Part shown: positions 26,657-35,140 of the stretch, one piece after another | Layout of the letters: every line of letters begins with the position of its first letter | Position numbering within the stretch: position 1 is the first letter of the stretch | Source: SZUA-265 sp965651905 | Lineage (GTDB): Bacteria > Myxococcota_A > Polyangia > Polyangiales > Polyangiaceae | Length of the DNA stretch: 64,000 nucleotides | Direction: 5' to 3' | NCBI GenBank assembly: GCA_965651905.1 | Contig: CBFGUG010000017.1 | Location: 52,370-116,369, forward strand | Notes under the pieces: model-generated | The model's input: the letters and a program-made list of their open reading frames with translations, nothing else | Databases searched by the model: none | What the model was told of the DNA's origin: nothing | Made by a program: the position numbers and the translations under genes

Positions 26657-27406
26657 ATGTCATCACCAGCGAACACGTCGCAGCGCCCGCGCCACAAGCG
26701 GCACCTGAAGAACTACCTGCTCGATTCACGTTTTCAGCTCAAGTACGCGACGTACGTGGCGGCAGTCGCGCTGCTCATCGGGGTCATCGCCGGGGTCCTG
26801 TTGTGGCGTGCGAGTGAAGCCTCGTTCAACGAAAGCGCTGCAAAAGCTGAACTGTCCAAAGAAGTGCTCGCGGAGAGTCGTAAGGTCAGTGAAGTCGTGC
26901 GGATGAATCTCATCCAAGATCCCGAATATGGCGACAACCCGCTGCTGAAAGAAGCCTTCGAGGCGGACGCCAAAGCCGAGATGCAAAAGTACGAGGATCA
27001 GCAGAAGCAACTCGAGGAGCACGTGGTGAAGCTCGACCGTCAGCGGAGAGAGTTCGCGATCTTGCTGATCGGCGCGTTGGTGGCGCTGGTGGTCACGCTA
27101 TGGCTCGCGGGAATCGTGGTCACGCACAAGGTGGCAGGTCCGATCTTCAAGATGAAGCGGCAGCTCAGGGCGTTGGAGAACGGTAACCTCGAAGTCCCGA
27201 GTCCGCTGCGCAAAGGCGACGAGCTCAAGGAGTTCTTCGACGCGTTCAACGACATGGTGCGAGCGCTTCGCAAACGTCAGGAAGAGGAGATCGCGCTGTT
27301 GGATTCGGCAATATCCAAGCTCCAGGAATCCTCGACATCGGAGCAGCTCAAGCCCCTCCACGACTTACAGGGCGAAATGCGTCGCTCGTTGACGACTGGC
27401 GACTGA
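26657..27406 (+). CDS. HAMP domain membrane protein without visible output domain
   Basis: A 249-residue inner-membrane protein: basic N terminus, helix 1 at about 29-49, an extracytoplasmic helical segment of about 85 residues (rich in Glu, Lys, Gln, coiled-coil-like), helix 2 at about 134-156, then a HAMP domain (VTHKVAGPIFKMKRQLRALENGN to about residue 215) and a coiled-coil tail. The usual kinase, cyclase or methyl-accepting output domain is missing. It may pass a signal to a separate partner or act as a scaffold. It is closely linked to the secreted HEAT-repeat gene. The ending is not a truncation by frameshift that can be seen, because the downstream sequence holds a convergent gene. 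Confidence 0.8.
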   Translation: MSSPANTSQRPRHKRHLKNYLLDSRFQLKYATYVAAVALLIGVIAGVLLWRASEASFNESAAKAELSKEVLAESRKVSEVVRMNLIQDPEYGDNPLLKEAFEADAKAEMQKYEDQQKQLEEHVVKLDRQRREFAILLIGALVALVVTLWLAGIVVTHKVAGPIFKMKRQLRALENGNLEVPSPLRKGDELKEFFDAFNDMVRALRKRQEEEIALLDSAISKLQESSTSEQLKPLHDLQGEMRRSLTTGD

Positions 27407-27429
27407 GGCGTGCGACCCGGTTCGCGAAC

Positions 27430-27951
27430 TCACAGTGAGAAGGCCGCCGCGCAGTAATCGACACGCGGACCCCCCGCTGCAAACACGACGGCGGCGGTGT
27501 CGATTCTCAACCGAGTGACGCTCGGGTCGTTGCGGTAGCGAATGCGCCACAGTCGCTGAGCCGCGCGGCGCAGGCGTTCGCGCTTGCGAGGCAGGATGCT
27601 GCCGTGAGCCGTCGTCCACGCGTGAGCGGAGCGGGTGCGCACTTCCACCACGGCCACCAGGTCCGCCTTGCGCGCCACGATGTCCAACTCCAGCGCGCCT
27701 AGACGCAGGTTGTGTGCGACGATTTCGAACCCGCGCTCCGCCAAGTAGCGGCAGACGACTTCCTCCGCCGACCTACCGCGCGCCTGCCGACTGCTCGACG
27801 GGTGGGGCAAACGGCGTTCGGGAGGGCCACCCGATCTCGGTTCGGGCTGACGCTCGGCCGCGGGATCTCCTGCTTTTTTCGTCCCTCCGCGAGGGGAGCG
27901 CCCGCTACCATTGCCACCAAGTGAATCGACCACGACGCCCTTGTCGGGCAA
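27430..27951 (-). CDS. YraN/UPF0102 family nuclease-like protein
   Basis: A 173-residue protein whose residues 57-173 match the YraN (UPF0102) family: RQARGRSAEEVVCRYLAERG, then LRLGALELDIVARKADLVAVVEVRTRS. This is the PD-(D/E)xK fold core. The Glu and Asp are present (LELDIVAR), but the usual catalytic lysine of VEVK is arginine (VEVR). The first 56 residues are a Pro/Arg/Gly-rich extension with no known counterpart. YraN proteins are predicted Holliday-junction-resolvase-like nucleases, often encoded near rnhB and rsmI; those are absent here. Whether this copy is catalytically active is uncertain. Confidence 0.8.
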   Translation of the reverse strand: MPDKGVVVDSLGGNGSGRSPRGGTKKAGDPAAERQPEPRSGGPPERRLPHPSSSRQARGRSAEEVVCRYLAERGFEIVAHNLRLGALELDIVARKADLVAVVEVRTRSAHAWTTAHGSILPRKRERLRRAAQRLWRIRYRNDPSVTRLRIDTAAVVFAAGGPRVDYCAAAFSL

Positions 27952-28036
27952 CGTGGTCGTCAGTTGCGGCCTTTGCTGGCCGCGGTGCCGTCAGCCGTGC
28001 GGGCCCAACCGTTTCTGGGCCCCAACGTGACTCGCA

Positions 28037-28672
28037 TCACTCGTAGTAGTTGCCAGCCGTCCCGCAGTTGTTTCTGCTCTCTTCGCAGCGCGCATCCGTC
28101 TCGAGTTCGCTCGGCGACAGGTCCGTACCCGACTTCACGCAGTAGCCGCCTGCCAGCTGCGCGTTACCCAACCCGATGTCGTCGATCAGGTCGATACACT
28201 GGAAGCCGTCGGGGCACTCGCAGTAAGGAGCGTTCGCCTGGGGGCCCTTGCAGCGGCAAGAGCAGTACACTGCTTCATCTGGACGTCGTTCTTGGAGCTG
28301 CGGCTCGACGGGAACCTCGATGTCATTGCTCTCGTCGGGGGTCTTGCAGCCCGCGGCGCCTTGGTCCTGGCCGTACTTGCAACTGACGCGGCCCTGAAAC
28401 TTGTTCACCAAACACACGCGCGTCTCGCACTGAAACGAACGACTCTCGACATTCACCTCGTCGCCCGAGTATCCGGAAAAGTTGCTGCGATACTCGTCCT
28501 CTGGGATGCACGGATCGCCGATACCACCTTCCTCGCAACCACTCGCGAAGAGCAAGGACGCTGCTGCGAGCGCCAACCACAGTAGGCGCAGCACACCGCT
28601 GCCTGACGTCGAGGCTCGTGAAGCTGATGCCGAATCGCTGGCGGTGGGGCGCTGGGTGAGAATTAGCTTCAT
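28037..28672 (-). CDS. Cysteine-rich lipoprotein, unknown function
   Basis: A 211-residue protein with a long lipoprotein signal (basic and Ser-rich start, hydrophobic core LLWLALAAASLLFASGC), acylated Cys at about residue 46. The mature part has 14 further cysteines, several in closely spaced pairs (CSCRC, CEC), which suggests a disulfide-stabilised extracellular domain or a metal-binding module. No family was recognised. ATG at 28672 (MKLILTQ) gives a shorter leader than the frame's upstream start at 28720 and is preferred. It lies upstream of, and is divergent from, the Glt/Nfs-like genes, about 870 bases away. Confidence 0.7.
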   Translation of the reverse strand: MKLILTQRPTASDSASASRASTSGSGVLRLLWLALAAASLLFASGCEEGGIGDPCIPEDEYRSNFSGYSGDEVNVESRSFQCETRVCLVNKFQGRVSCKYGQDQGAAGCKTPDESNDIEVPVEPQLQERRPDEAVYCSCRCKGPQANAPYCECPDGFQCIDLIDDIGLGNAQLAGGYCVKSGTDLSPSELETDARCEESRNNCGTAGNYYE

Positions 28673-29115
28673 AGTTCGGGACTTTTCTCGGGTTGTTCGC
28701 GCGTGCTGTGTCGCGTGCACTCGTCCCGTCGAACGGGTCTGCCGAGGCGTGGCAGAACGTAGTCGAGCGCCGTTTCCTTCGTCAATCGCAAATCCACCTT
28801 CTTCAACTAGCCGAACTCTTCAATGAAACTGACGCTCCATGGGCGACACCCAAGGATCGTTTCCGCAGATGTGTCTGCGCGAGTTGCAGTTGTCTAAGCT
28901 CGAATCGATCGGGTGGATGGCTGTCTGCGCCGTGTCCGCGAGACGTGATCATGGATCGCACCAGGTTAGGTCACGAAGCTCGCGCGACGAAACGACGCCG
29001 ACTCCAAACCACCTCGCCAGTAGAAGTCACGATGATCGAAGCGAACCCATGAAGTACGAGAACAGTAGCCAGCTGGAGCGTAATTTTGCCGCTTTGGAGC
29101 AAGGTGAAACGCTCC

Positions 29116-29145
29116 TTGACAATCCGCTTTGCGCGTCTCTAACAT
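29116..29145 (+). promoter_or_regulatory. Candidate sigma-70 promoter for the GltC-D-E-like operon
   Basis: A perfect TTGACA (29116-29121) is followed after 18 bases by TAACAT (29140-29145). This is the best promoter match seen in the window. It faces the GltC-like gene, whose ATG lies about 400 bases downstream. Confidence 0.55.
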
Positions 29146-29265
29146 CGCCGGCGCCGCGAGGTCGTATCTATTGGTTCTTATTGGATTTTTGGGATTGGGT
29201 CGAAACATCGGGCGGATATCGCTGCGGGATCGTTGCGCGTTCGCGGCGACGTCGTGCGGCGTCTC

Positions 29266-29302
29266 GGGCTCAGTTTCCTTGGGCTCAGTTTCCTTGGGCT
29301 CA
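29266..29302. repeat. Tandem 15-base repeat in the operon leader
   Basis: Two perfect copies of a 15-base unit (GGGCTCAGTTTCCTT) at 29266-29280 and 29281-29295, plus the first seven bases of a third. It lies in the non-coding leader between the candidate promoter and the GltC-like gene. Confidence 0.85.
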
Positions 29303-29547
29303 ACCCGACGAGCAAGCGAGCCATGCTCGGTTGGCGTTGTGGAGGCATCCCGTTTCGCGTTACCGCTCTCCCGTGAACCCCAATCTCGTGAGCAGTCACG
29401 TGAACCCTAGAAGCACTAGAACGAGCCTAGTGGCGTTTCGAAAGTCGAAGCGTGCCTGCATCTCGCTGGCGCGCGAAGAACGATTAACCCCTGCGAAAAG
29501 TCATCAAGGCGTTGTGTCTCATTACCAGGCGCTGAAAGTGAGGACGG

Positions 29548-31323
29548 ATGTTGCGTAAGCGCATTGCCGGAATTTGTGTATTGGCATCGTCGTTGTTCGT
29601 TGGATCGACGGTCATGGGCCCTCGGGCAGCTCAAGCCCAAGTCATCGACCTCGACGACGAAGAGGAAGTGCAAGAGGCGATTGCTGACGGCACCGTTGCC
29701 AAAGGCAAGGCACCTGCTGGTGAGAAAGCCAGTGGTAAAGCCAAAGCGGACGAGGCGCCCGAAGAGGTCGAGCAGGCTCCCGTCGTCGCCGGGCAGATGA
29801 CCGAAGCGGCCGCGGCCGCCAAGCGCATGTTCGACAAGCAGAAGTGGGCGGAAGCTGCGCTGGGGTTGCACCGCGTGGTGGCAGGCGATACGGGCGACGA
29901 TCCCGGTAACCAGCAGCTCGCAGAGTACTGGCTCGCAATCAGCCTGTACCGTCTGAAGTTCTACCAGGCGAGCTACGCGATGTTCGCTTCCATCGCGCGC
30001 AACAAGAACCACCTGAAGTTCGGTCAGACGCTGCTTTGGCTCAGCAAGCTCGCCACTCAGCTGCCTGAGCCCGCGGGCATCATCGACAGTGTCGGGCGCT
30101 ACGGCGATGGCGATCTGGCGCGCTTCAACAACCCCCAGCAGCGTGACCTGTACTTCCAGCTCAACTACATGCTCGGTCGCTACCGCTACCAGCACGACAA
30201 GAAGTACAACGACGCGGTCCGCCTGTTCAACCGCGTGAAGCCGTCGAGTCAGTACTACGTCCAGGCGCAGTTCTTCAGCGGCATCAGCTACGTGCAGATG
30301 CGCAAGAGCGTTCCCGCGGTCAAGGCGTTCCAGCGCATCGAAACCGCGCTCGACGAAGGCGTGGAGGGCGTCGAGGACGAGCGTCGCATGCAGGATCTCG
30401 CCTACTTGTCACAGGCACGAACGTACTACTCGGCTTCCATCCGCCTGGACCCGGAAACCAACGCGCCCAGTGTCGACGAGAAGAAGCTCAGCGCCGCAGT
30501 TCGCTACTGGAACCAAATCGACGTCGCGAGCGAGTACTGGCTCGACGCGCTGTTCGAGCAGTCGTGGGCGTACTTCATGGCAGGCGACTACCCGCGAGCG
30601 CTCGGCAACATCCACACCATCGACGCGCCGTACTTCCCGGGTGCGTTCTACCCTGAGGCCCAGATTCTCAAGGCGGTCATCTACTTCGCCAACTGCAACT
30701 ACGAGGCGGCGACTACCGTGGTGGCGCGCTTCAACAAGAAGTTCGTGCCGATTCGCGACGAGCTGAAGAAGGTCCTCAAAGAGTACGAGGGCGAGGGCAA
30801 GGGTGAAGCGTTCTACAACTTCCTGCTCCAGGTGCAGAGCGGTAAGGCGGACCTCTCACCTGCGATCAAAGGCGTCGTCGAGCACTCGCTCAGCGATCGT
30901 CAACTGCTGCGCAACATCGAGTACGTGAAGCTGCTCGGCAAGGAGATGAAGACGTTCGAGAAAGCTCCCGGCAGTTTCCGAACCTCGAGTCTCGGCGGTT
31001 ATATCCAAGATCGCCTCACTGAAGCGCGTCAGATGGCCGTGAACAACGCGGGCGAACTGGCCAAGTCTCGGTACCGCCGCTTCATTGCGGAGTTGGATGA
31101 ACACCTCAACAACGGTGAGAAGATCCTCATCGACATCACTGCCGCTCAACGCAATCTGCTCGACGAGAAATTGCAGGCGGGACAGGTCAGCAAGGCTGAG
31201 TCCAAGATTTACGGCGTCGTGAATCCGGACGAAGAGCACGTAATCTGGCAGTTCGACGGCGAGTTTTGGCGTGACGAACTCGGTTTCTATCGGCAGGTCG
31301 TCGAGTCAGCGTGCGGAAGGTAA
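29548..31323 (+). CDS. GltC/NfsC-like secreted TPR protein
   Basis: A 591-residue protein with a signal peptide ending AQAQV at about residue 32, then an acidic and Lys/Ala-rich linker to about residue 85, and a helical domain of TPR-like repeats (MFDKQKWAEAALGLHRVV, YWLAISLYRLKFYQASYAMF, YVQAQFFSGISYVQMRKSVPA, SEYWLDALFEQSWAYFMAGDYPRAL). In Myxococcus the periplasmic GltC and NfsC proteins have this size and build and sit with GltD/NfsD and GltE/NfsE in the envelope complex. The order here (C-D-E, then F-like, G-like) equals the nfs order. ATG 29548 has GTGAGGA just upstream. Assignment rests on build and gene order, not on an alignment. Confidence 0.72.
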   Translation: MLRKRIAGICVLASSLFVGSTVMGPRAAQAQVIDLDDEEEVQEAIADGTVAKGKAPAGEKASGKAKADEAPEEVEQAPVVAGQMTEAAAAAKRMFDKQKWAEAALGLHRVVAGDTGDDPGNQQLAEYWLAISLYRLKFYQASYAMFASIARNKNHLKFGQTLLWLSKLATQLPEPAGIIDSVGRYGDGDLARFNNPQQRDLYFQLNYMLGRYRYQHDKKYNDAVRLFNRVKPSSQYYVQAQFFSGISYVQMRKSVPAVKAFQRIETALDEGVEGVEDERRMQDLAYLSQARTYYSASIRLDPETNAPSVDEKKLSAAVRYWNQIDVASEYWLDALFEQSWAYFMAGDYPRALGNIHTIDAPYFPGAFYPEAQILKAVIYFANCNYEAATTVVARFNKKFVPIRDELKKVLKEYEGEGKGEAFYNFLLQVQSGKADLSPAIKGVVEHSLSDRQLLRNIEYVKLLGKEMKTFEKAPGSFRTSSLGGYIQDRLTEARQMAVNNAGELAKSRYRRFIAELDEHLNNGEKILIDITAAQRNLLDEKLQAGQVSKAESKIYGVVNPDEEHVIWQFDGEFWRDELGFYRQVVESACGR

Positions 31324-31331
31324 TTAGCGAG

Positions 31332-34300
31332 ATGAAGAAAGCACGAAACATCCCGTTCTTGACGGTCGCCCTGGCCGCTCTCTCCTTCATGGGAGCGAGC
31401 GTGGTGGCGGTCGACGGTCATGCAGGTGAAGTCGCCAAGGAGCGATCCGAGGCAACCCTCTCGAAAGAGTGTGTAAATCCCAAAGCCTACGAGAACATCA
31501 ACGAGTGTCCGAAGGGCCCGAAGGAGTTCGGAGGCAAGGCACGGCACCGCAAGGCGTTCAAGACTGCGCCGCCGCCGTCGGAGCGCAAGAAGCGTAACGA
31601 CAGCCTCGCACCGAAGAACGCTTCCGAGAGCATGATGGCGGGCCAGCGTGACACGCGTAAGGCGCGTCTGCAGGCGCGTTCCAGGGCGCTGCTCATCACG
31701 GAAATTTCAGGCCTCGAACGGCTCTTCCGCAAGACCAAGAAGAACGACAAGGACCGCGCTCAGCTGGTTCGTCGTCTGGCAGAAGGTTACGTGGAGCTAG
31801 GTTCGGCTGCGAATCGCGACATGATCGAGTCCGAGATCAAGCGCGATGAGGCCAAGCGCAAGAAGCAGCGCAACACCTACGAAACGAACAAGCGCGAGGC
31901 GCTCAAGGCCAAGAAGATCCTGAACGAGGCACGCCGCAAGGCGATCGCGTTCTACCGCGTGATGAAGCGCGACTATCCGGATTACAGCAAGCTCGACGAG
32001 ATCCTGTACTACCTGGCGTACGAGTACGAGCAGGCTGGCAAGCTCGAAAACGCTCGCAAAGTGTACCTCGAGCTGATCGAGAAGGCACCCAAGAGCAAGT
32101 ACGTTCCGAACGCCTATCTGGCATTCGGCGAGTTGTTCTTCAACGACGCCATGGGCGACCCGTCGAAATGGGCGCTAGCCGCCAGCGCGTACAAGAAGGT
32201 GATCGAGTACCCGCCACCAGAGAACGGTGTTTGGGGTTACGCACACTACAAGTTGGCGTACGTCCACTGGAACAGCGGCGAGTACGGCGAAGCCATCCAG
32301 GAGTTCAAGGAAGTCATTCGCTATGGTGACAAGTTCCCCAAGCTTCCCAACGCTCCGCAGCTCCAGAAGGCCGCTCGTCGTGACCTGATCCCCGTGTACG
32401 CGGTGGCTGGACCACCCGACAAGGCGTACAACTTCTTCCGTCCGCTCAGCGGCGACAAGAGCGGTGACGAGAAGACGGTCGAGATGCTCAATGATCTGGG
32501 CCTCGCCTACTTGGACACTGGTCACTACGAAGAAGCAGTCGTGCTCTATCGTGACTTGCTCACGCGGGACCGCGGCGACAAGAATTGCTTCTACCAGACC
32601 AAGATCACTCAAGCCATCCAGGCGATGAAGTCGGGTGACAAGGTCGCGATTCGCAAGGAGCTCGAGAAGCAACTCGAAGTTCGCGCGGAGTTCCGAGCGG
32701 GCAAGCACCCAGACAAGGACAAGCTGGAGTGTGACAACCGCACTGCCGAGCTGCTCTCAGAAACAGCGATGAGCTGGCACTTGGAGGCAGTTGGTACGGG
32801 CGGAACCAGAGGTACGGGCGACAAGGAGACGATGAGTCTCGCATCGTTGCTGTACCAGAAGGTGGTCGACAACTTCACCCAGGAGCAGTTCGAGCAGTTC
32901 GAGTTCCCGAGGATCGTCAAGGAAGACTGGCCGAACATCTACAAGATCAAGTACGCGATGGCCGATCTCCTGTACGTGCAGGAGCGTTGGGAAGACTGCG
33001 GTCCTGCGTTCGACGCGGTCGTGGCTGCCAACCCGTCGAGTCCCGAAGCGCCCGAGGCCGCGTACGCGTCCGTCCTCTGTTACCAGAAGATGTACGACCA
33101 GATGCACAAGGGCGACGACGACAAGAAGGGCACAGGCATGGCCCCCGACAGCGTCCGTGGCAAAGAGAAGGAGGCCGACGATTGGGAGAAGTTCAAGCCG
33201 AAGGACTTCACCGACATGCAGAAAGGTATGGTCCAGGCTTTCAATCGTTACGTCTGCTACATCAAGCCCAAGGACGGCGACAAGAAAGCCTATGACCAGT
33301 ACGTCGAGGTGAAGTACGCGCGAGCGCGCACCTACTTCGAGGCTCAGCACTGGGAGGAAGCTGCAATCGCGTTCCGCGACGTCGCGTTGAACCACTCGGA
33401 TCACGATTCGGCGATCTACGCAGCGCAGCTGTACCTCGAGTCCGTCAACGTGTTGGGATCGAAGTCGAAGCCACCGAAGCCCGAGTGTTTCATGGAAATG
33501 GGCGACGACGTGCCTGCGTTCTTGGAGCTCTACTGCGACGAGAAGAAGTACGAAGAGAACAAGGAGCAGTGCGACATCCTCACGCGCATCCAGTGTGACG
33601 TGAAGCGCTTGCGCGCGGAGAAGCTCGTCGAGAAAGCTGACGCTGGCGGCGCGGACGCGCTCGTCAACTACAAGGCTGGTGGCGACGCCTACATCGAAAT
33701 CTGGCGCGAGTACGGTGAGGCTTCGATCGAGGCAGGTGAGGCTTCCAAGTGCGGCAAGCTCGAGGAGGTCTTGTTCAACGCTGCGCAGGCCTACCAGGCT
33801 GGTCGATTGCTAGCCAAGGCCATCAGCGTCAGGCGTTTGCTGCTCAACCCCAAGTACAACCTGCACGAGACCGAGCTCGCGCAAAAGTCGCTGTACCAGC
33901 TCGGGCGCAACTACCAGGCCATCGCGGTCTACGACGCTGCGGCGAACTTCCTACTGAAGTACGCCGAGGCGACGAAGTTCAAGGGTGAAGACGCGGACAA
34001 GGCAGTCAGCGATTCGGTGGTGCTCAGCTTGGGCCTCGGAAACGAGGACAAGGCCATCGAAGCGGCACAGTCGTTCAACCGCAACTTCGGTCGACGCAAG
34101 CCCGCACAAGCTGCCCAGATCGCGTTCGCCATCGCTTCTCACTACGGGGAGAAGGGTGACTGGCAGCAGGTCAAGAACAAGCTCGCTGGTACGGCGATGA
34201 ACTTGATCGACAAGCAGGCCACCTTGGATGTGAAAGTCGAAGCGCACGCGCTGTTGGCGCAAGCGTATCGGCAGCTCAAGGCTGAAACCAACGCCAAGCG

Positions 34301-35075
34301 TGAGTACTCCAAAGTGGTCGGGGCGTGGAGCAATCCGCAGAAGGCCGCCGCGGAAGTGCAGTCGGGTGAGGGCGATCCAGCCACCAAGCAGCGTCGACTC
34401 GGCCGTGCACTCACCGCCGTCGGCGAGGCGCTCTATTACTTCGCCGAAGAGAAGAAGGCTGCGGTCGATAAGGTGACGTTCCCCGCGTACAAGGGACCCG
34501 GCGACAAGGACTCGGTCCTCAAGCACATCAACACCAAGGTCAAGGACTGGATTCAAAAGAAGAAGCCGCTCGTCGACGCCGCCACCGCGGAATACAAGAA
34601 GATCGTCGACCTTCAGCCGCTGCCTCCGCCCAAGTGGGTGATTGCGGGTGGTGCACAGGTCGGAAGCATGTGGTCGACCTTCGTGGAGGAGTTCCGTGCC
34701 GCGCCGATTCCCGACAAGATGAAGCAGGACTACGAGATCCGCACGGCGTACTACGGTGCTCTGGACGACGCCTCGGAGCCTCTGAAGTTGATCGCGAAGA
34801 GCGCGTACAAGACGTGCTTGGAGTACTCCGTGACGTACCAGTACTTCGACCAGTTCAGCCGTTCTTGCGAAGAGTGGTTGGCTGAGGAGTACAAGTCTGA
34901 GTTCCACTTGATCGACGAGTTCCGTGGTGCTCCCGATCGAGTGAACAGCGTGCTCAAGGAGAAGCCCTACCCGCTGAAGGCGGACGGTGAACCCATGCTG
35001 ATCACTTCGGCTGAGCCGGCGCCTGCGGCGACCGACAGCAAGAAGGACGACAAGAAAGACGGCGACAAGAAGTGA
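31332..35075 (+). CDS. GltD/NfsD (AgmU)-like giant periplasmic TPR protein
   Basis: A 1247-residue protein with a signal peptide ending VDGHAGE (about residue 30) and many TPR repeats, for example LDEILYYLAYEYEQAGKLENARKVYLELIEKAPKSKYVPNAYLAFGELFF (two repeats), YAHYKLAYVHWNSGEYGEAIQEF and YQLGRNYQAIAVYDAAANFLLKYAE. It ends in a Lys/Asp-rich tail (about 15 residues). AgmU/GltD of Myxococcus is a periplasmic TPR protein of about 1200 residues and is part of gliding complexes; NfsD is its paralogue in spore coat export. ATG 31332 is chosen over GTG 31311 because it begins the signal peptide directly. It starts eight bases after the GltC-like stop, so the two are co-transcribed. Excerpts above are partial. 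Confidence 0.78.
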   Translation: MKKARNIPFLTVALAALSFMGASVVAVDGHAGEVAKERSEATLSKECVNPKAYENINECPKGPKEFGGKARHRKAFKTAPPPSERKKRNDSLAPKNASESMMAGQRDTRKARLQARSRALLITEISGLERLFRKTKKNDKDRAQLVRRLAEGYVELGSAANRDMIESEIKRDEAKRKKQRNTYETNKREALKAKKILNEARRKAIAFYRVMKRDYPDYSKLDEILYYLAYEYEQAGKLENARKVYLELIEKAPKSKYVPNAYLAFGELFFNDAMGDPSKWALAASAYKKVIEYPPPENGVWGYAHYKLAYVHWNSGEYGEAIQEFKEVIRYGDKFPKLPNAPQLQKAARRDLIPVYAVAGPPDKAYNFFRPLSGDKSGDEKTVEMLNDLGLAYLDTGHYEEAVVLYRDLLTRDRGDKNCFYQTKITQAIQAMKSGDKVAIRKELEKQLEVRAEFRAGKHPDKDKLECDNRTAELLSETAMSWHLEAVGTGGTRGTGDKETMSLASLLYQKVVDNFTQEQFEQFEFPRIVKEDWPNIYKIKYAMADLLYVQERWEDCGPAFDAVVAANPSSPEAPEAAYASVLCYQKMYDQMHKGDDDKKGTGMAPDSVRGKEKEADDWEKFKPKDFTDMQKGMVQAFNRYVCYIKPKDGDKKAYDQYVEVKYARARTYFEAQHWEEAAIAFRDVALNHSDHDSAIYAAQLYLESVNVLGSKSKPPKPECFMEMGDDVPAFLELYCDEKKYEENKEQCDILTRIQCDVKRLRAEKLVEKADAGGADALVNYKAGGDAYIEIWREYGEASIEAGEASKCGKLEEVLFNAAQAYQAGRLLAKAISVRRLLLNPKYNLHETELAQKSLYQLGRNYQAIAVYDAAANFLLKYAEATKFKGEDADKAVSDSVVLSLGLGNEDKAIEAAQSFNRNFGRRKPAQAAQIAFAIASHYGEKGDWQQVKNKLAGTAMNLIDKQATLDVKVEAHALLAQAYRQLKAETNAKREYSKVVGAWSNPQKAAAEVQSGEGDPATKQRRLGRALTAVGEALYYFAEEKKAAVDKVTFPAYKGPGDKDSVLKHINTKVKDWIQKKKPLVDAATAEYKKIVDLQPLPPPKWVIAGGAQVGSMWSTFVEEFRAAPIPDKMKQDYEIRTAYYGALDDASEPLKLIAKSAYKTCLEYSVTYQYFDQFSRSCEEWLAEEYKSEFHLIDEFRGAPDRVNSVLKEKPYPLKADGEPMLITSAEPAPAATDSKKDDKKDGDKK

Positions 35076-35090
35076 GTCGGCTGGCGCAAG

Positions 35091-35114
35091 GGCGGAGGGC
35101 GTCAGCCCTCCGTC
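35091..35114 (+). other. Intercistronic hairpin between GltD-like and GltE-like genes
   Basis: A 10-bp stem (35091-35100 with 35105-35114, one G-T pair) closed by loop GTCA. It lies just after the GltD-like stop and 26 bases before the GltE-like ATG. No T-run follows, so it is not an ordinary terminator. It may protect or separate the two transcripts, adjusting the ratio of the proteins. Confidence 0.6.
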
Positions 35115-35140
35115 GCGCCTCAGCGAAGGATACGAGAGTC

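Larger units (their letters stand above)
28673..29547. other. Long upstream region of the Glt/Nfs-like genes
   Basis: About 875 bases between the divergent cysteine-rich lipoprotein gene and the first Glt/Nfs-like gene. A strong promoter-like sequence lies at 29116-29145 and a tandem repeat at 29266-29302, so the leader before the first gene would be about 400 bases. Open frames crossing this region look non-coding. Confidence 0.5.

Noticed and set aside
28839..29558. A 239-codon plus-strand frame crosses the leader of the Glt/Nfs-like operon.
   Set aside because: Composition is Ser/Arg-rich without domain signs, it includes the tandem repeat, and it overlaps the GltC-like start; it looks like chance in GC-rich DNA.
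33951..34907. A 318-codon minus-strand frame lies inside the GltD-like gene.
   Set aside because: It is the mirror of the TPR coding frame, typical of GC-rich genes with strong codon bias, and has no independent start signals or domain.
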